From: Sinosporangium siamense
GTDB taxonomy: Bacteria > Actinomycetota > Actinomycetes > Streptosporangiales > Streptosporangiaceae
Length of the DNA: 64,000 nucleotides
Assembly (NCBI RefSeq): GCF_016863435.1
Contig: NZ_BOOW01000053.1
Location: 1 to 64,000 of the forward strand
Direction of reading: 5' to 3'
Shown here piece by piece: positions 1 to 10,215 of this stretch. Position 1 is the stretch's first letter. Every line of letters begins with the position of its first letter. Under the pieces are notes generated by a model. The model did no database searches, was not told where the DNA came from, and saw only the letters and a program-made list of their open reading frames with translations. Both the position numbers and the translations under genes were made by a program.

Positions 1-1
1 T

Positions 2-3000
2 GCCCACCTCATCCTGGAGGCGCCCGAACCTGAGGTGGAGATCGCCCCGGCCGGTGATCTGGGGCATGTGGTGCCGTGGGTGTTGTCGTGCAAGAGTGAG
101 GCCGCTCTCCGTGAGCAGGCCGCGCGGATGTCGCACTGGCTCGGCGAGCACCCGGAGGCATCCGCCCTGGACATCGGGTTGTCCCTGGTCACCGGCCGGT
201 CGGATTTCGTGCACCGGGCGGTGGTGGTGGCCGGGGACCGGGAGTCGGCCGCACTGGCACTGGCAGGGCAAGGGTTGGTGGAGGGGGTCGCACGACCCGG
301 AAAGTGCGGATTCCTGTTCTCGGGGCAGGGGTCGCAGCGGCTCGGGATGGGCCGGGAGCTGTATGAGCGGTACCCGGTGTTCGCCGAAGCCTTCGACGAG
401 GTCTGTGCCGGGCTGGACGAACACCTGGGAGGAAGTGTCCGCGCGGTCGTGTGGGGCGATGACGCGGAGGCGCTGAACCAGACGGTCAACGCGCAGGCCG
501 GGTTGTTCGCGGTCGAGGTGGCGCTGTTCCGCCTGGTGGAGTCGTGGGGAGTACGGCCTGACCTGCTTACCGGGCACTCGATCGGCGAGGTCGCCGCGGC
601 ACATGCGGCCGGCGTGTTCTCTCTGGCCGACGCGTGTGCACTGGTGGCGGCACGCGGCCGGTTGATGCAGGCATTGCCGGAAGGCGGGGCCATGCTCGCG
701 GTGCGGGCGGGCGAAGCCGAGGTGTCGGCCTGCCTCGACGCCGTCGCGGCCGAGGGGCAGCCGGTCTCGATCGCGGCGGTCAACGGGCCGTCGTCGGTGG
801 TGGTGTCCGGCGAGGAGGAGGCCGTCGCTGCGGTTGAGGCCCACTTCCACGACCTGGACCGGAAGACGACCAGGTTGCGGGTGTCGCACGCGTTCCACTC
901 GCCCCTGATGGAGCCGATGCTGGAGGACTTCCGCAGGGTGGTCGAGACGCTGTCGTTCGAGCAGCCCACGATTCCCGTGGTGTCGAACCTGACCGGTGCG
1001 GTCGCCATCCCCGAAGAGCTCTGCTCCGCCGGCTATTGGGTGCGTCACGTGCGCGAAGCCGTACGCTTCGCCGACGGGGTGCGCACCCTCCAGGACCAGG
1101 GCGCGACCCGGCTGCTCGAACTCGGCCCCGGCGGCGTCCTGTCGGCCATGGCCGCCGACTCGGCCGACGAGGGCACCATACTCATCCCGCTTCTGCGCAA
1201 CGGCAGACCGGAGGAGACGACCGCGCTGCACGCGCTCGCCCGCCTCCACGTCGACGGCTGCCGGGTCGACTGGGCGGCGCTGTTCGCCGGGACCGGGGCG
1301 AGGCCGGTGGAACTTCCGACCTACGCGTTCCAGCGTCGACGCTTCTGGCCTGTCCCGTCCCCCTCCGCCGGCACCTCCGGGTTGAAGTCCGCTGGCCACC
1401 CGCTGTTCACGGGTGCGGTGGACCTCGCGGGCTCCGGCGGCGCGCTGCTCACCGGCCGCCTGTCGCTTGAGACGCACCCCTGGCTGGCCGGCCACGTGGT
1501 GCTGGGCTCGACGCTCGTGCCCGGTACGGCGCTGCTGGAGATGGCCGCCCGCGCGGGCGACGAGGTCGGCTGCGACCTGGTGGAGGAGCTGACGCTCGCC
1601 GCGCCCATGGTGATGCCGGAGCTGGACGGCGTGCGCGTGCAGGTGGCGGTCGGCGCCCCCGACGAGGGCGGCAGGCGTACGGTGACCGTGCACGGGCGCC
1701 GCGCCGACGACGACGAGTGGACCGAGCACGCGACCGGTTTCCTGGCCCGTCACGAACGCGGCGGACCGGCCTTCGACGCGACGGTCTGGCCGCCCCGGGG
1801 AGCTCAGCCGCTGGACGTGAGCGACGTCTACGACCGCATGGCGGACGGCGGCTTCGCCTACGGGCCGGCCTTCCAGGGGCTGCGGGTGGCGTGGCGGCTC
1901 GGCGAGGAGGTGTTCGCCGAGGTGGCGTTGCCGGACGAGGTCGATGCGGCCGGCTTCGCGGTGCACCCGGCGCTGTTCGACGCCTGCCTGCACGCCGTCG
2001 CCCTGTTCGCCCCTGAGCCCGGTGCGGTGGCGGCCGGAGTGCCGTTCACCTGGTCCGGGGTGTCGGTGCACGCCGCCGGGGCTTCCGCCGTACGCGTGCG
2101 GCTCGCCCGGTCCCCTGAGGGGACGGTGGCGCTCGACCTCGCCGACGGCTCGGGCGCGCCGGTGGCGTCGGTGGAGTCGCTGCTGACCCGGCCCGTCTCC
2201 ACCGGGGGAGCGCGGTCCGACTCGTTGTATGAGGTCGAGTGGGTGCCGCTGGCGGATCAGGCAGGGGAGCCGCCGGTGTTCGCCGTGGCCGGGGAGATCG
2301 ACGGGATCGGCGGGGAGAGATATGCCGATGTGGAGTCTCTCCCGGATTCTCCGCCACCTGTCGTGCTCGTGCCGATCGGCGGCGAAGGGGTCGGTCCCCG
2401 GCATGTGCACGAGGTGGCCGCGGAGGCCCTCCGGCTGACGCAGATGTGGGTGGCGGGGGACCGGTTCGGCGAGTCCCGCCTGGTGTTCGTCACCCGTGGC
2501 GCGGTGGCAGGGGACGACCTGGCCGGTGCGGCGGTGTGGGGGCTGGTGCGGTCGGCCCAGTCCGAGCATCCTGAGCGCTTGGGCCTGCTGGACATTGACG
2601 GTGAACTCTCCGAGACGGGCGTCACCAGGGCCCTGGCCGCCTCCGGTGAGCCGCAGGTGCTCACCCGGGGCGGCGACGTCCTCGTGCCGCGGCTCAGGAG
2701 AGCGACGGCGGGCGGGGAGATGTCTCTCGGCGGTGAGACGGTCCTCGTCACCGGGGCGCTGGGCGGCCTGGGCCGCCTGGTGGCGAGGCATTTGGTGGAG
2801 CGGCACGGTGTGCGGCGCCTGGTGCTGGTGAGCCGGAGAGGCATGGACACCGAAGGCGCCCCCGAGTTCGCCGGCGAGCTGGCCGCCCTGGGCGCGGACG
2901 CCGTGGTGGAAGCCTGCGATGTCGCGGATCGAGCGGCTGTGGCGGACCTCGTGGCCCGCCACCCGATATCCGCCGTCGTGCACGCGGCTGGGGTGCTGGA

Positions 3001-4018
3001 CGACGGTCTGCTCGGCTCTCTCACCCCGGAACGCCTGTCCGCCGTGCTGCGCCCCAAGGTCGACGCCGCCTGGAACCTCCACCTGGAGACCAAGGACCTG
3101 TCGGCCTTCGTGCTCTTCTCCTCCGCGGCGGGCACACTCGGCAACGCCGGCCAGGCGAACTACGCCGCCGCCAACGCGTTCCTCGACGCCCTCGCCAACC
3201 ACCGCCGCGGCCGGGGCCTTCCCGCCGTCTCGCTCGCGTGGGGGCCGTGGAAACAGGCCGGCGGCATGACCGGCGGGCTCACCGACGCCGACGCCGAGCG
3301 CATGGCGAGAGCCGGCCTGCCGCCGCTGTCACCCGAGCAGGGACTGGCCCTGCTCGACACCACGCTCGACGCCAAGGCCGGGGGCCTGCTCCCCGTCCGC
3401 CTGGACCTCGCCGCCCTCCGTGCCCGGGGCGACGTGCCGCCCCTGCTGCGGGCCCTGGTCAAACCCGCCCGCCGTACGGCGGCGCCCGACGGCGGCGCGG
3501 ACCTCACGCGACGCCTGGCCGCCCTCCCGAGCGCCGAGGAGCAGCGCGAAGCGCTGCTGGACGCGGTGCGCGCCCAGGTGGCCGCCGTGCTCGGCCACAC
3601 CGCCGCGGCCGGCGTGGACCCGGCGCTGGCCTTCCAGGACCTGGGCTTCGACTCGCTGACCGCGGTGGAACTCCGCAACCGGCTAGGCGCGCTCACCGGC
3701 GTGCGGCTGCCCGCGACCCTCGTCTTCGACTATCCGACCACCGTGGAACTGACCGATCACCTCTACACCCGCCTCGGCCTCACCCCGCAATCCGGCGAGC
3801 AGGCCCTCCTGGCCGAACTCGCCAGACTGGAGCAGGCGTTCAGCGGTCTGGAGATCGGCCCCGAGGTGTACAGGCAGGTGGCCGGCCGGCTGGACGTGCT
3901 CAAGGCCACCTGGGCCTCAGGCACCGGAGCCTCGGTGAACGGTGGCGGCTTCGACTTCGAGTCGGCATCCGACGAGGACGTCTTCAACCTTCTGGACAAC
4001 GAACTCGGACTTTCGTGA
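2..4018 (+). CDS. Type I modular polyketide synthase, 3' part (AT-DH-KR-ACP)
   Basis: Partial gene: the frame is open from the left edge, and the first residues (AHLILEAP) are the usual end of a ketosynthase domain, so the KS lies outside the window. Order seen: acyltransferase with GQGSQ (about nt 319), GHSIG with the catalytic Ser (572-586) and HAFH (887-898), the signature of malonyl-CoA selectivity; dehydratase with the HxxxGxxxxP motif (from about 1493) and a second Asp-x-x-x-His site near 1980; ketoreductase with a TGALGGLG nucleotide loop (about 2750), an LDD motif (B-type stereochemistry) and a Ser-Tyr pair; ACP with LGFDSL (about 3640). There is no enoylreductase, so the module should leave a double bond. 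The protein ends in a short helical and acidic tail ([17 protein letters not shown]) typical of a C-terminal docking domain, so the chain is handed to another PKS protein; no thioesterase and no such partner lie downstream here. Confidence 0.96.
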   Translation, partial: AHLILEAPEPEVEIAPAGDLGHVVPWVLSCKSEAALREQAARMSHWLGEHPEASALDIGLSLVTGRSDFVHRAVVVAGDRESAALALAGQGLVEGVARPGKCGFLFSGQGSQRLGMGRELYERYPVFAEAFDEVCAGLDEHLGGSVRAVVWGDDAEALNQTVNAQAGLFAVEVALFRLVESWGVRPDLLTGHSIGEVAAAHAAGVFSLADACALVAARGRLMQALPEGGAMLAVRAGEAEVSACLDAVAAEGQPVSIAAVNGPSSVVVSGEEEAVAAVEAHFHDLDRKTTRLRVSHAFHSPLMEPMLEDFRRVVETLSFEQPTIPVVSNLTGAVAIPEELCSAGYWVRHVREAVRFADGVRTLQDQGATRLLELGPGGVLSAMAADSADEGTILIPLLRNGRPEETTALHALARLHVDGCRVDWAALFAGTGARPVELPTYAFQRRRFWPVPSPSAGTSGLKSAGHPLFTGAVDLAGSGGALLTGRLSLETHPWLAGHVVLGSTLVPGTALLEMAARAGDEVGCDLVEELTLAAPMVMPELDGVRVQVAVGAPDEGGRRTVTVHGRRADDDEWTEHATGFLARHERGGPAFDATVWPPRGAQPLDVSDVYDRMADGGFAYGPAFQGLRVAWRLGEEVFAEVALPDEVDAAGFAVHPALFDACLHAVALFAPEPGAVAAGVPFTWSGVSVHAAGASAVRVRLARSPEGTVALDLADGSGAPVASVESLLTRPVSTGGARSDSLYEVEWVPLADQAGEPPVFAVAGEIDGIGGERYADVESLPDSPPPVVLVPIGGEGVGPRHVHEVAAEALRLTQMWVAGDRFGESRLVFVTRGAVAGDDLAGAAVWGLVRSAQSEHPERLGLLDIDGELSETGVTRALAASGEPQVLTRGGDVLVPRLRRATAGGEMSLGGETVLVTGALGGLGRLVARHLVERHGVRRLVLVSRRGMDTEGAPEFAGELAALGADAVVEACDVADRAAVADLVARHPISAVVHAAGVLDDGLLGSLTPERLSAVLRPKVDAAWNLHLETKDLSAFVLFSSAAGTLGNAGQANYAAANAFLDALANHRRGRGLPAVSLAWGPWKQAGGMTGGLTDADAERMARAGLPPLSPEQGLALLDTTLDAKAGGLLPVRLDLAALRARGDVPPLLRALVKPARRTAAPDGGADLTRRLAALPSAEEQREALLDAVRAQVAAVLGHTAAAGVDPALAFQDLGFDSLTAVELRNRLGALTGVRLPATLVFDYPTTVELTDHLYTRLGLTPQSGEQALLAELARLEQAFSGLEIGPEVYRQVAGRLDVLKATWASGTGASVNGGGFDFESASDEDVFNLLDNELGLS

Positions 4019-4334
4019 AACCACCGCATCGAAAATCGGTGCGGCGGTTAAGCCGCTGTCCGTGTGAGACGCTCTCCCGGCGGGACATAACCGGATTCCC
4101 CATTCTCACCCCCGGGGATGTGGCTCTGGGAGTCGGTGTCCCGCCGTAAGGCAGGCGGGTCACCCCTCTTCCGCCCGGGGCCTGCGAGTTGCGTTTGATG
4201 AGCCGACTCCAATAAGTCGGGCCATAAGGCAATGTAGCTCGCTGATCACCCTTATGAAGGTGCATTTGCCGCGTGCAATGTGGATTACTCACGGGAATTG
4301 ATCGGTGGATTATGGCAATTGTCGTGCCGCCCGC
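4019..4334. other. Intergenic stretch, no gene seen
   Basis: No convincing reading frame. It holds a weak hairpin (CCCGCC / GGCGGG near 4140-4158) and is more AT-rich than its surroundings towards 4200-4320, just before the P450 fragment. It may be leftover sequence from the lost 5' part of that gene. Confidence 0.5.
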
Positions 4335-4472
4335 AGTGGAGCGCTCACCGCTCTCGCGGCCGGCTTTCCGACACTGCGCCTGGCCGTGCCCGCTGAGGAG
4401 CTCCGGCTGCGCGACGCGATGAACATCCACGGCATTCACGCCCTGCCGGTCACCTGGGACGCCGGCTTCTAG
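4335..4472 (+). pseudogene. Cytochrome P450, C-terminal remnant
   Basis: The frame ending at TAG 4470-4472 reads [19 protein letters not shown] and then HALPVTW, which is the normal last stretch of actinomycete P450s (rank order FPxLRLAVPxEEL, then LPVxW). The heme-binding Cys loop, the I-helix and everything before it are missing, and no start codon with a ribosome site precedes it. It is therefore a decayed end, possibly of a tailoring P450 of the neighbouring PKS cluster. Its stop overlaps the stop of the convergent adenylyltransferase gene on the shared CTAG. Confidence 0.75.
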
Positions 4473-5242
4473 TCGCCGGCCAGGCGGGTGGCCTCGGCGA
4501 CGACATGTTCGGCGAAGGGGCGGAGCCGGGGGAGGAGGTCGTCCCAGCTCTCCCCGCCGCCGCCGCGATAGGCGTCGCGGGCGCGGACGACGACCGGCCG
4601 GTGCTCGGCGGGCAGGCGGTCGAGGGCCCAGTCGGCCGCGCCGTCCTTGGAGCGGATGACGCCGGTGGCGAGCGTGGTCCAGATGCGCGCCAGCGTCAGC
4701 ACGACGTTGCGGGTGTCGGTCTCGATCTCGTCCAGGAGCGCCGGGACGCCGGCGACGAGGGCCCGGTTCAGGTCCTCGCGCGGCACTTCGGGCAGCACCT
4801 GTGCCGGAGGCGGCCCGATCACGGGCGTGTCGCCCAGCAGCACCATGGTGATCAGCGGCGCCAGATCAGGGTCGGGCGTCGGCGCCGGCACCTCGCCGCG
4901 CAGATATTCGTCACGCAACCACTCGCCATACTGAAACTCGCGGATCGGGGGATAGCGCCAGGGCCGGACGTCGCCCTCGACGACGATCGACAACTCGACG
5001 GGGCGCAGCACCCCGGCCGGATAGGCCGAGATCTGGAGCAGCTCACGCACGAGGGTGCGGCGCTCCTCCTCGCTCGTGCGGCGCGCCAGCACGGCGAACA
5101 CGTCGACGTCGCTGTCGGGCCTCATGCCGCCGAGTACGGCGGAGCCGTGCAGATAGACGCCGGCCACGTCGTCGCCGAACACCCTCAGCACGAGAGCGAC
5201 GACGCTCTGCGTCTGGGAGTCGCCCGTCTCACGATCGACCAT
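4469..5242 (-). CDS. Aminoglycoside nucleotidyltransferase, AadA/ANT(3'')-like
   Basis: 257 residues. The N-terminal nucleotidyltransferase motif is clear: [17 protein letters not shown] (GSx9DSDxD) with the metal-binding acidic pair. The C-terminal half has the AadA-type helix [21 protein letters not shown]. Family members transfer AMP from ATP to streptomycin or spectinomycin hydroxyls; many actinomycete homologues are of unknown substrate. Start ATG 5242 gives the usual family length, though the upstream ribosome site is weak. It lies between a PKS end and an exporter, so a self-protection role is possible but is only inference. Confidence 0.85.
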   Translation of the reverse strand: MVDRETGDSQTQSVVALVLRVFGDDVAGVYLHGSAVLGGMRPDSDVDVFAVLARRTSEEERRTLVRELLQISAYPAGVLRPVELSIVVEGDVRPWRYPPIREFQYGEWLRDEYLRGEVPAPTPDPDLAPLITMVLLGDTPVIGPPPAQVLPEVPREDLNRALVAGVPALLDEIETDTRNVVLTLARIWTTLATGVIRSKDGAADWALDRLPAEHRPVVVRARDAYRGGGGESWDDLLPRLRPFAEHVVAEATRLAGD

Positions 5243-5659
5243 GGTCCGCGATGGTAGTCAACCGGTCACCCCTGGGCGCAAACCGTTTTCTGCGGCGCGG
5301 TTCAAGACCTGGCCCGGCGGGCGGAACGGCGATCGTGCGCTCTTGAAAGCCGGACAAGAGCACGGCCCGCACCCTGCGGTTCGGCGCCCGGGGCGGGCCG
5401 TGCCGTTGCCCGCACGCCTGCGGTTCTCCAGGCCGCGGCCGTGCGGATCCGCGCGGCCGGCCCCTCCTGCCGGGGTCGCGCGTCCTGCGATGTGGTGGCA
5501 GGTCCGGGACAGGTCGGCAATTTCCGCGAGATGCCCGGCGTGGTCCGGCAGCCCCGTCCGCGGGGCGGTTGCGGGTGGAAAACCGGTTGTCGGTGGCAGC
5601 GGGGATTTGATGTACTCGCCGGCGGCGGGGAGACGAGCGAGGAAAACGAGGAGAGTGCG
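5243..5659. other. Leader region upstream of the ABC exporter
   Basis: About 420 bases without a supportable gene. Frames are open on both strands only because of the GC bias and show no recognisable motif. The promoter of the exporter operon probably lies here; I cannot place -35 and -10 boxes with confidence. Confidence 0.4.
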
Positions 5660-5788
5660 ATGAGGACTGCGCGCGTGTCCACCCAGCAGGCCGTTCCCAC
5701 TCTCCCCGAGGACACGACGCTCCATGGCGCAATCCCGCACGACATCGCCCGAGGCCGACGAGCAGGCGTCGCCGGAGCCGGCCGCTAG
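5660..5788 (+). CDS. Possible 42-residue leader ORF overlapping the ABC gene start
   Basis: ATG 5660 follows a strong ribosome site (GAGGAGAG, 5649-5656). The short frame starts MRTARVSTQQAVPTLPED and stops at TAG 5786-5788, 65 bases inside the next gene in another frame. The downstream ABC gene at ATG 5724 has no good ribosome site of its own, so this ORF may be a leader that couples or regulates its translation. It could also mean that the annotated ABC start is wrong. No homologue is recognised. Confidence 0.4.
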   Translation: MRTARVSTQQAVPTLPEDTTLHGAIPHDIARGRRAGVAGAGR

Positions 5789-7505
5789 GCCACGGCTCTC
5801 CACATTCCACTTCCTGCGCCCGGGACCCGGCACCACCGCCGCCCTGGTCCTCGCCGTGCTGGCGGCGGCCGCGCTTCCGCTCGCGGCCCCTCACCTCACC
5901 AGGCGTTTCGTCGACGACGCGATCGCCGGAGCGGCCACCGCCCACCTGCTGACGCTCGCCGCCGGTTATCTCGCCCTGGTTCTCACCGGCCAGGCCGCGC
6001 GCCTCGCCACCGTGTGGGTGGCGAGCAGGCTCGCCTGGGACGGCACCAACAACCTGCGTGAACGGCTCGCCGAGCACGCGCTGCGCCTCGACATGGACTA
6101 CCACGGCGCCCACACGCCCGGCGAGATGATCGAACGCGTCGACGGCGACGTGACCGCCGTCGCCGATTTCGCCGTCGCCTTCATCGTGGACGTCGTCGTG
6201 GGTGCCCTGCTGCTCGCCGGAGTCCTCGCCGTGGTGTTCACCCTCGACGTCCGGCTCGGCGCCGCACTGCTCGTCTACTGCCTGCTGCTGGGGTTCGCCA
6301 TGATGCGGGTCCAGCGGCTCGCCACGCCGTCGGCCGCCGAGGCGCGCGAGCAGAGCGCCGCGGTCATCGGCGGCCTGGAGGAGCACCTGACGATGGCCGA
6401 GGACATCCGCGCCAACGGCGCGGGCGCGCACGTCGTCAACCGGTTCCACCGGGCGAGCGCCGGGTGGTTCCGCGCGGACTACCGCGCCTCCACCGTCGGC
6501 AGCGCACTGATCGCGGGCACCTCGGTGGCGTTCGCGGCGGGCACGGCCCTCATGCTCGCACTGGCCGCGTGGGGCCGGGTGTCGGGAGTGCTCACCGTCG
6601 GCACCGCCGTACTCCTCTTTCAATACATGCTCATGGTGCGCACGCCGTTCGAGCGCCTGATCGACCAGCTCCGGCAATATCAGGGGGCGCTCGCCGGCAT
6701 GGCCCGCGCCGGCGCGCTGCTCGCCGAGCCCCGCACCTTGCCTCCGCCCGCCGACCCGCGCCCCCTGCCCGGGTCAGGGCCCTTGAGCCTGCACCTCGAC
6801 GGCGTCGGCTTCGCCTACCCCGACGACGGCGCGCGCGTGCTCGCGGGCGTCACGATCACCCTGAAACCGGGGGAGACGCTCGGTCTGGTCGGCCGCACCG
6901 GAAGCGGCAAGACCACCATCGCCCGCCTGATCCTGCGCCTCTACGACCCCACGGCAGGCGCCGTCCGCGTCGGCGGGATCGACCTGCGCGACACCGACCC
7001 CGCCTCGCTGCGCCGTCGCGTCGGCGTCGTCACCCAGGACGTGCAGCTTTTCGCCGCCGACGTGCGCGACAACCTCACCCTCTTCCGCCCAGGCACCGAC
7101 GACAGCCGCCTGCGGGAGATCCTCGGCGAGGTCGGCCTCGGCGAGTGGCTCGCGGCCCTCCCCAATGGGCTCGACACGCGCGTCGACCACGTCTCCGCCG
7201 GTGAGGCACAACTGCTGGCCTTCGCCCGCGCCTTCCTCGCCGACCCGGGCCTGGTCGTGCTCGACGAGGCGTCCAGCCGGCTCGACCCCGCGACAGAACG
7301 CCACATCGAACGCTGCGTCGACCGCCTGCTCACCGGCCGCACCGGCGTGCTCATCGCCCACCGGCTCACCTCTCTGTCCCGCGTCGACAAGATCGCGGTG
7401 GTGAGCGACGGCGCGATCGTCGAGTACGGCTACCGCCGCGACCTCGCCGCCGACCCGGGCAGCAGGTTCTCCCGCATGCTAGAGCTGGCGGGGGCCGGCA
7501 GATGA
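5724..7505 (+). CDS. ABC exporter half-transporter A (TMD-NBD)
   Basis: 593 residues: an N-terminal membrane domain of about six helices (residues about 35-320) and a C-terminal ATPase domain. Walker A is GRTGSGKTT, Walker B is LVVLDEAS with the catalytic Glu present, and the switch His is in LIAHR. The signature loop is degenerate (VSAGE instead of LSGGQ). The next gene has the opposite pattern, so the two should form an asymmetric heterodimer in which one ATP site is fully active. The stop overlaps the next start (ATGA). Likely role: export of a cluster product or another lipophilic compound; the substrate cannot be read from sequence. Confidence 0.93.
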   Translation: MAQSRTTSPEADEQASPEPAARPRLSTFHFLRPGPGTTAALVLAVLAAAALPLAAPHLTRRFVDDAIAGAATAHLLTLAAGYLALVLTGQAARLATVWVASRLAWDGTNNLRERLAEHALRLDMDYHGAHTPGEMIERVDGDVTAVADFAVAFIVDVVVGALLLAGVLAVVFTLDVRLGAALLVYCLLLGFAMMRVQRLATPSAAEAREQSAAVIGGLEEHLTMAEDIRANGAGAHVVNRFHRASAGWFRADYRASTVGSALIAGTSVAFAAGTALMLALAAWGRVSGVLTVGTAVLLFQYMLMVRTPFERLIDQLRQYQGALAGMARAGALLAEPRTLPPPADPRPLPGSGPLSLHLDGVGFAYPDDGARVLAGVTITLKPGETLGLVGRTGSGKTTIARLILRLYDPTAGAVRVGGIDLRDTDPASLRRRVGVVTQDVQLFAADVRDNLTLFRPGTDDSRLREILGEVGLGEWLAALPNGLDTRVDHVSAGEAQLLAFARAFLADPGLVVLDEASSRLDPATERHIERCVDRLLTGRTGVLIAHRLTSLSRVDKIAVVSDGAIVEYGYRRDLAADPGSRFSRMLELAGAGR

Positions 7506-9337
7506 CCCGTCCGCGCACGAGGCCGGTGCTGCTGGTCGCCGCCCGCCTCGCCCGTTTCGACCTGCGCCGCTATCTGATCGGCGCGTTCCTCTGGTTGCCG
7601 GTCAGCGTCATCCCGCTCGCCGGCGGCCTGCTCCTGAAGGAGATTTTCGACCTGATCGGTGGGGACGCCCCCGCCGCGCTGGAGCACATCCTGGTGTTGT
7701 GCGCGGTCTACGCCGGCGTCGAACTGCTGCGCGGCGTGGTGATCGTCGTCGCCTGGTCCTACGGCGTCTACTGGTGGAACGCCGCCGCCACCCTCCTGCG
7801 CGCCAACGTCCTGCGCTCGATCCTCACCGCGCCAGGACCGGCGGCCGCCCGCCTGCCGCACTCCTCGGGCGAGGCCGTCGCACGCATGCGCGACGACGTC
7901 AGCGACGTGGTCGAACTCACCGACGAGTCCGTCCCGCTGGCCGGCATGTCCCTTTTCGGCGTCGCCGCCGTCGTGGTCATGGCCTCGATCGATCCTGTGC
8001 TCACCCTGGCGCTGATCGTGCCGATGATCCTGATCGCCCTGGTCAGCCGGCTCATGGGCACGACGATCGCGCGCCTGCACGGCGACGCCCGCGCCCGGGG
8101 AGCCGCCGTCGCCTCCTTCGTCGGCGAACTCTTCAGCGGCGTGCTCGCCGTCAAGACCGCCGGCGCCGAGACCGCCGCGCTGCACCGCCTGCGCCACCTC
8201 AACCGGCGGCGCCGCGACGCCGACGTCAAGGACCGGGTCGCCATCGGTCTCCTCCACGGCCTGACCGTCGCCGGCATCGAGGTCGGCGTCGGGCTTGTGC
8301 TCCTGCTCACGGCCTCCTCCATGCGGCGCGGCGACTTCACTGTGGGCGACTTCGCGCTCTTCACCGCCTACGTCGGCTGGATGACCGGCCTGCCGAGGGT
8401 CGTCGGCGCCATCCTCTATCGCATCCCGCAGTCGGCGGTCGGCGTCGGACGGCTCACCCGGCTCATGGCGGCGCACGAGGACGCCGACCACCTGTCCCGC
8501 GGCAAGGAGGTGCACCTCACCGGCCCGCCGCCGCCCGTGCCCGCCTCGCCGCCGAGGCACCACGACCCCCTTGAGGTCGTCGAGGCGCGCGGGGTCACCG
8601 TACGCCTCGGTGTGAACGGCGGCGGCCTGCACAGTGTCGACCTGCGTGTCACCCGGGGGTCGTTCACGGTCGTCACCGGGGCCGTCGGGTCGGGCAAGAC
8701 CACTCTCGTGCGCGCCCTGCTCGGCCTCGTGCCCCTCGATGCCGGCACGATCAGCTGGAACGGCGTGAGCCTCGACGACCCCGGCTCCCACCTCGTGCCG
8801 GGCCGCGCCGCCTACGCCGGGCAGGTGCCGCGCCTGCTCTCCGCCTCACTGCGGGAAAACCTCCTGCTCGGCCATGCCGACGACCACCTGTCGCGCGCCC
8901 TCAAGCTCGCGGCCTTCGAAGACGACCTCGCCGGCATGGCCGACGGCCTCGGCACCGTCGTCGGGCCGCGCGGGATCCGCCTGTCCGGCGGGCAGCTCCA
9001 GCGGGCCACCGCCGCGCGGGCACTCGTGCGCGACCCCGACCTGCTCGTCGTCGACGATCTGTCCTCCGCGCTGGACGTCGAGACCGAGAACCTCCTGTGG
9101 GAGCGGCTCGCCGGCGACGGGCCGGAAACCGTGCTGGTCGTCTCCCACCGGCGGGCGGCGCTCGAACGCGCCGATCAGGTCGTCGTGCTCGACCGGGGGC
9201 GGGTCGCCGGAAGCGGACCGCTCAAGGAGTTGCTGCGGACGTGCCCAGAGATGCGGAGGTTGTGGGACGGGGTTGGAAACTCTGGGCAAACCCCCCTAAT
9301 TCTCCGATCAAGGGTTGATCCACCCTTGACCTCTTGA
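7502..9337 (+). CDS. ABC exporter half-transporter B (TMD-NBD)
   Basis: 611 residues with the same layout as its partner: membrane domain to about residue 330, then ATPase domain. Walker A is GAVGSGKTT, the signature is canonical LSGGQ, but Walker B ends VVDD, with Asp in place of the catalytic Glu. Paired with half-transporter A (good Glu, bad signature), this gives one canonical and one degenerate ATP site, as in known heterodimeric exporters. Starts by a 4-base overlap (ATGA) with the preceding stop, so the pair is translationally coupled. Confidence 0.93.
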   Translation: MTRPRTRPVLLVAARLARFDLRRYLIGAFLWLPVSVIPLAGGLLLKEIFDLIGGDAPAALEHILVLCAVYAGVELLRGVVIVVAWSYGVYWWNAAATLLRANVLRSILTAPGPAAARLPHSSGEAVARMRDDVSDVVELTDESVPLAGMSLFGVAAVVVMASIDPVLTLALIVPMILIALVSRLMGTTIARLHGDARARGAAVASFVGELFSGVLAVKTAGAETAALHRLRHLNRRRRDADVKDRVAIGLLHGLTVAGIEVGVGLVLLLTASSMRRGDFTVGDFALFTAYVGWMTGLPRVVGAILYRIPQSAVGVGRLTRLMAAHEDADHLSRGKEVHLTGPPPPVPASPPRHHDPLEVVEARGVTVRLGVNGGGLHSVDLRVTRGSFTVVTGAVGSGKTTLVRALLGLVPLDAGTISWNGVSLDDPGSHLVPGRAAYAGQVPRLLSASLRENLLLGHADDHLSRALKLAAFEDDLAGMADGLGTVVGPRGIRLSGGQLQRATAARALVRDPDLLVVDDLSSALDVETENLLWERLAGDGPETVLVVSHRRAALERADQVVVLDRGRVAGSGPLKELLRTCPEMRRLWDGVGNSGQTPLILRSRVDPPLTS

Positions 9338-9495
9338 TCCAGAGCCGGATACTTGATCTGCTTATCGCCACGCCAATGTCCGGCCGCGACGTCGAGTCCG
9401 CAAGAGGTGACACAGGTGTTCACTCCGCCATCCGGCAGGAAACCGTCCGACGCGATCCCCACGTCCCTGTGACCGGCCCCGTCCCGGGCGAGACC

Positions 9496-10197
9496 GTGCG
9501 GGAGAGCTCGCCCGCCGGGCTGCTCGGTGCGCTCCTGCCGTCCGCCGCGGCGTCGTACGAACTGTTCCACGACGCCGTCGACCCCGACCTCCATCCCGAG
9601 GCCCGGCTCTTCCCCGACGAGGAGGCCGCGATCGCCCGGGCCGTCGAACGCCGGCGCCACGAGTTCGTCACCGTCCGCGTCTGCGCCCGGCGCGCCCTGG
9701 CCACCCTCGGCTTCGGGCCCGTCCCCGTGGTGCCGGGCGAGGCGCGGGCGCCCATCTGGCCGCCCGGCATCGTCGGCAGCATGACCCACTGCAAGGGCTA
9801 CCGCGCGTGCGTCGTCGCCTGGGACCACGAACTCGCCACCGTCGGCATCGACGCCGAGCCGGCGGGCCCGCTGCCCGACGGCGTGCTCGAAGCCGTCAGC
9901 CTTCCCGAGGAGCGCACCAGGATCAAACGGCTGAAGGCGGCAGACGCGACGGTGCCGTGGGAGAAACTCCTCTTCTCCGCCAAGGAGGCCGTCTACAAGG
10001 CGTGGTTCCCGCTGCAGCGGCGCTGGCTGGGCTTCGAGGAGGCCGACATCGCGTTCCACCCGGACGGCACCTTCTCGGCGCGACTCCTCGTGCCCGGCCC
10101 GGTCGTCGGCGGGGAGACGTTACCCGGGTTCACCGGCCGCTGGCTCGCCGGCCAGGGGCTCGTGCTCACCGTCATCGCCCACCCCGCCCCCGGGTAG
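9496..10197 (+). CDS. 4'-phosphopantetheinyl transferase, Sfp/EntD type
   Basis: Activates carrier proteins by moving phosphopantetheine from CoA to the conserved Ser; this is the probable activator of the PKS and NRPS carriers in this window. Motifs: GSMTHC, VGIDAEP (metal-binding Asp and Glu) and FSAKEAVYKAWFP (the WxxKEA-type core). The start is uncertain: GTG 9496 gives 233 residues, the family length, and homology begins there; in-frame GTG 9469, ATG 9376 and TTG 9334 (overlapping the exporter stop as TTGA) are alternatives, but the extra codons have poor third-position GC. Confidence 0.93.
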   Translation: MRESSPAGLLGALLPSAAASYELFHDAVDPDLHPEARLFPDEEAAIARAVERRRHEFVTVRVCARRALATLGFGPVPVVPGEARAPIWPPGIVGSMTHCKGYRACVVAWDHELATVGIDAEPAGPLPDGVLEAVSLPEERTRIKRLKAADATVPWEKLLFSAKEAVYKAWFPLQRRWLGFEEADIAFHPDGTFSARLLVPGPVVGGETLPGFTGRWLAGQGLVLTVIAHPAPG

Positions 10198-10215
10198 AGG
10201 TCCCCCGGCCGTGCG

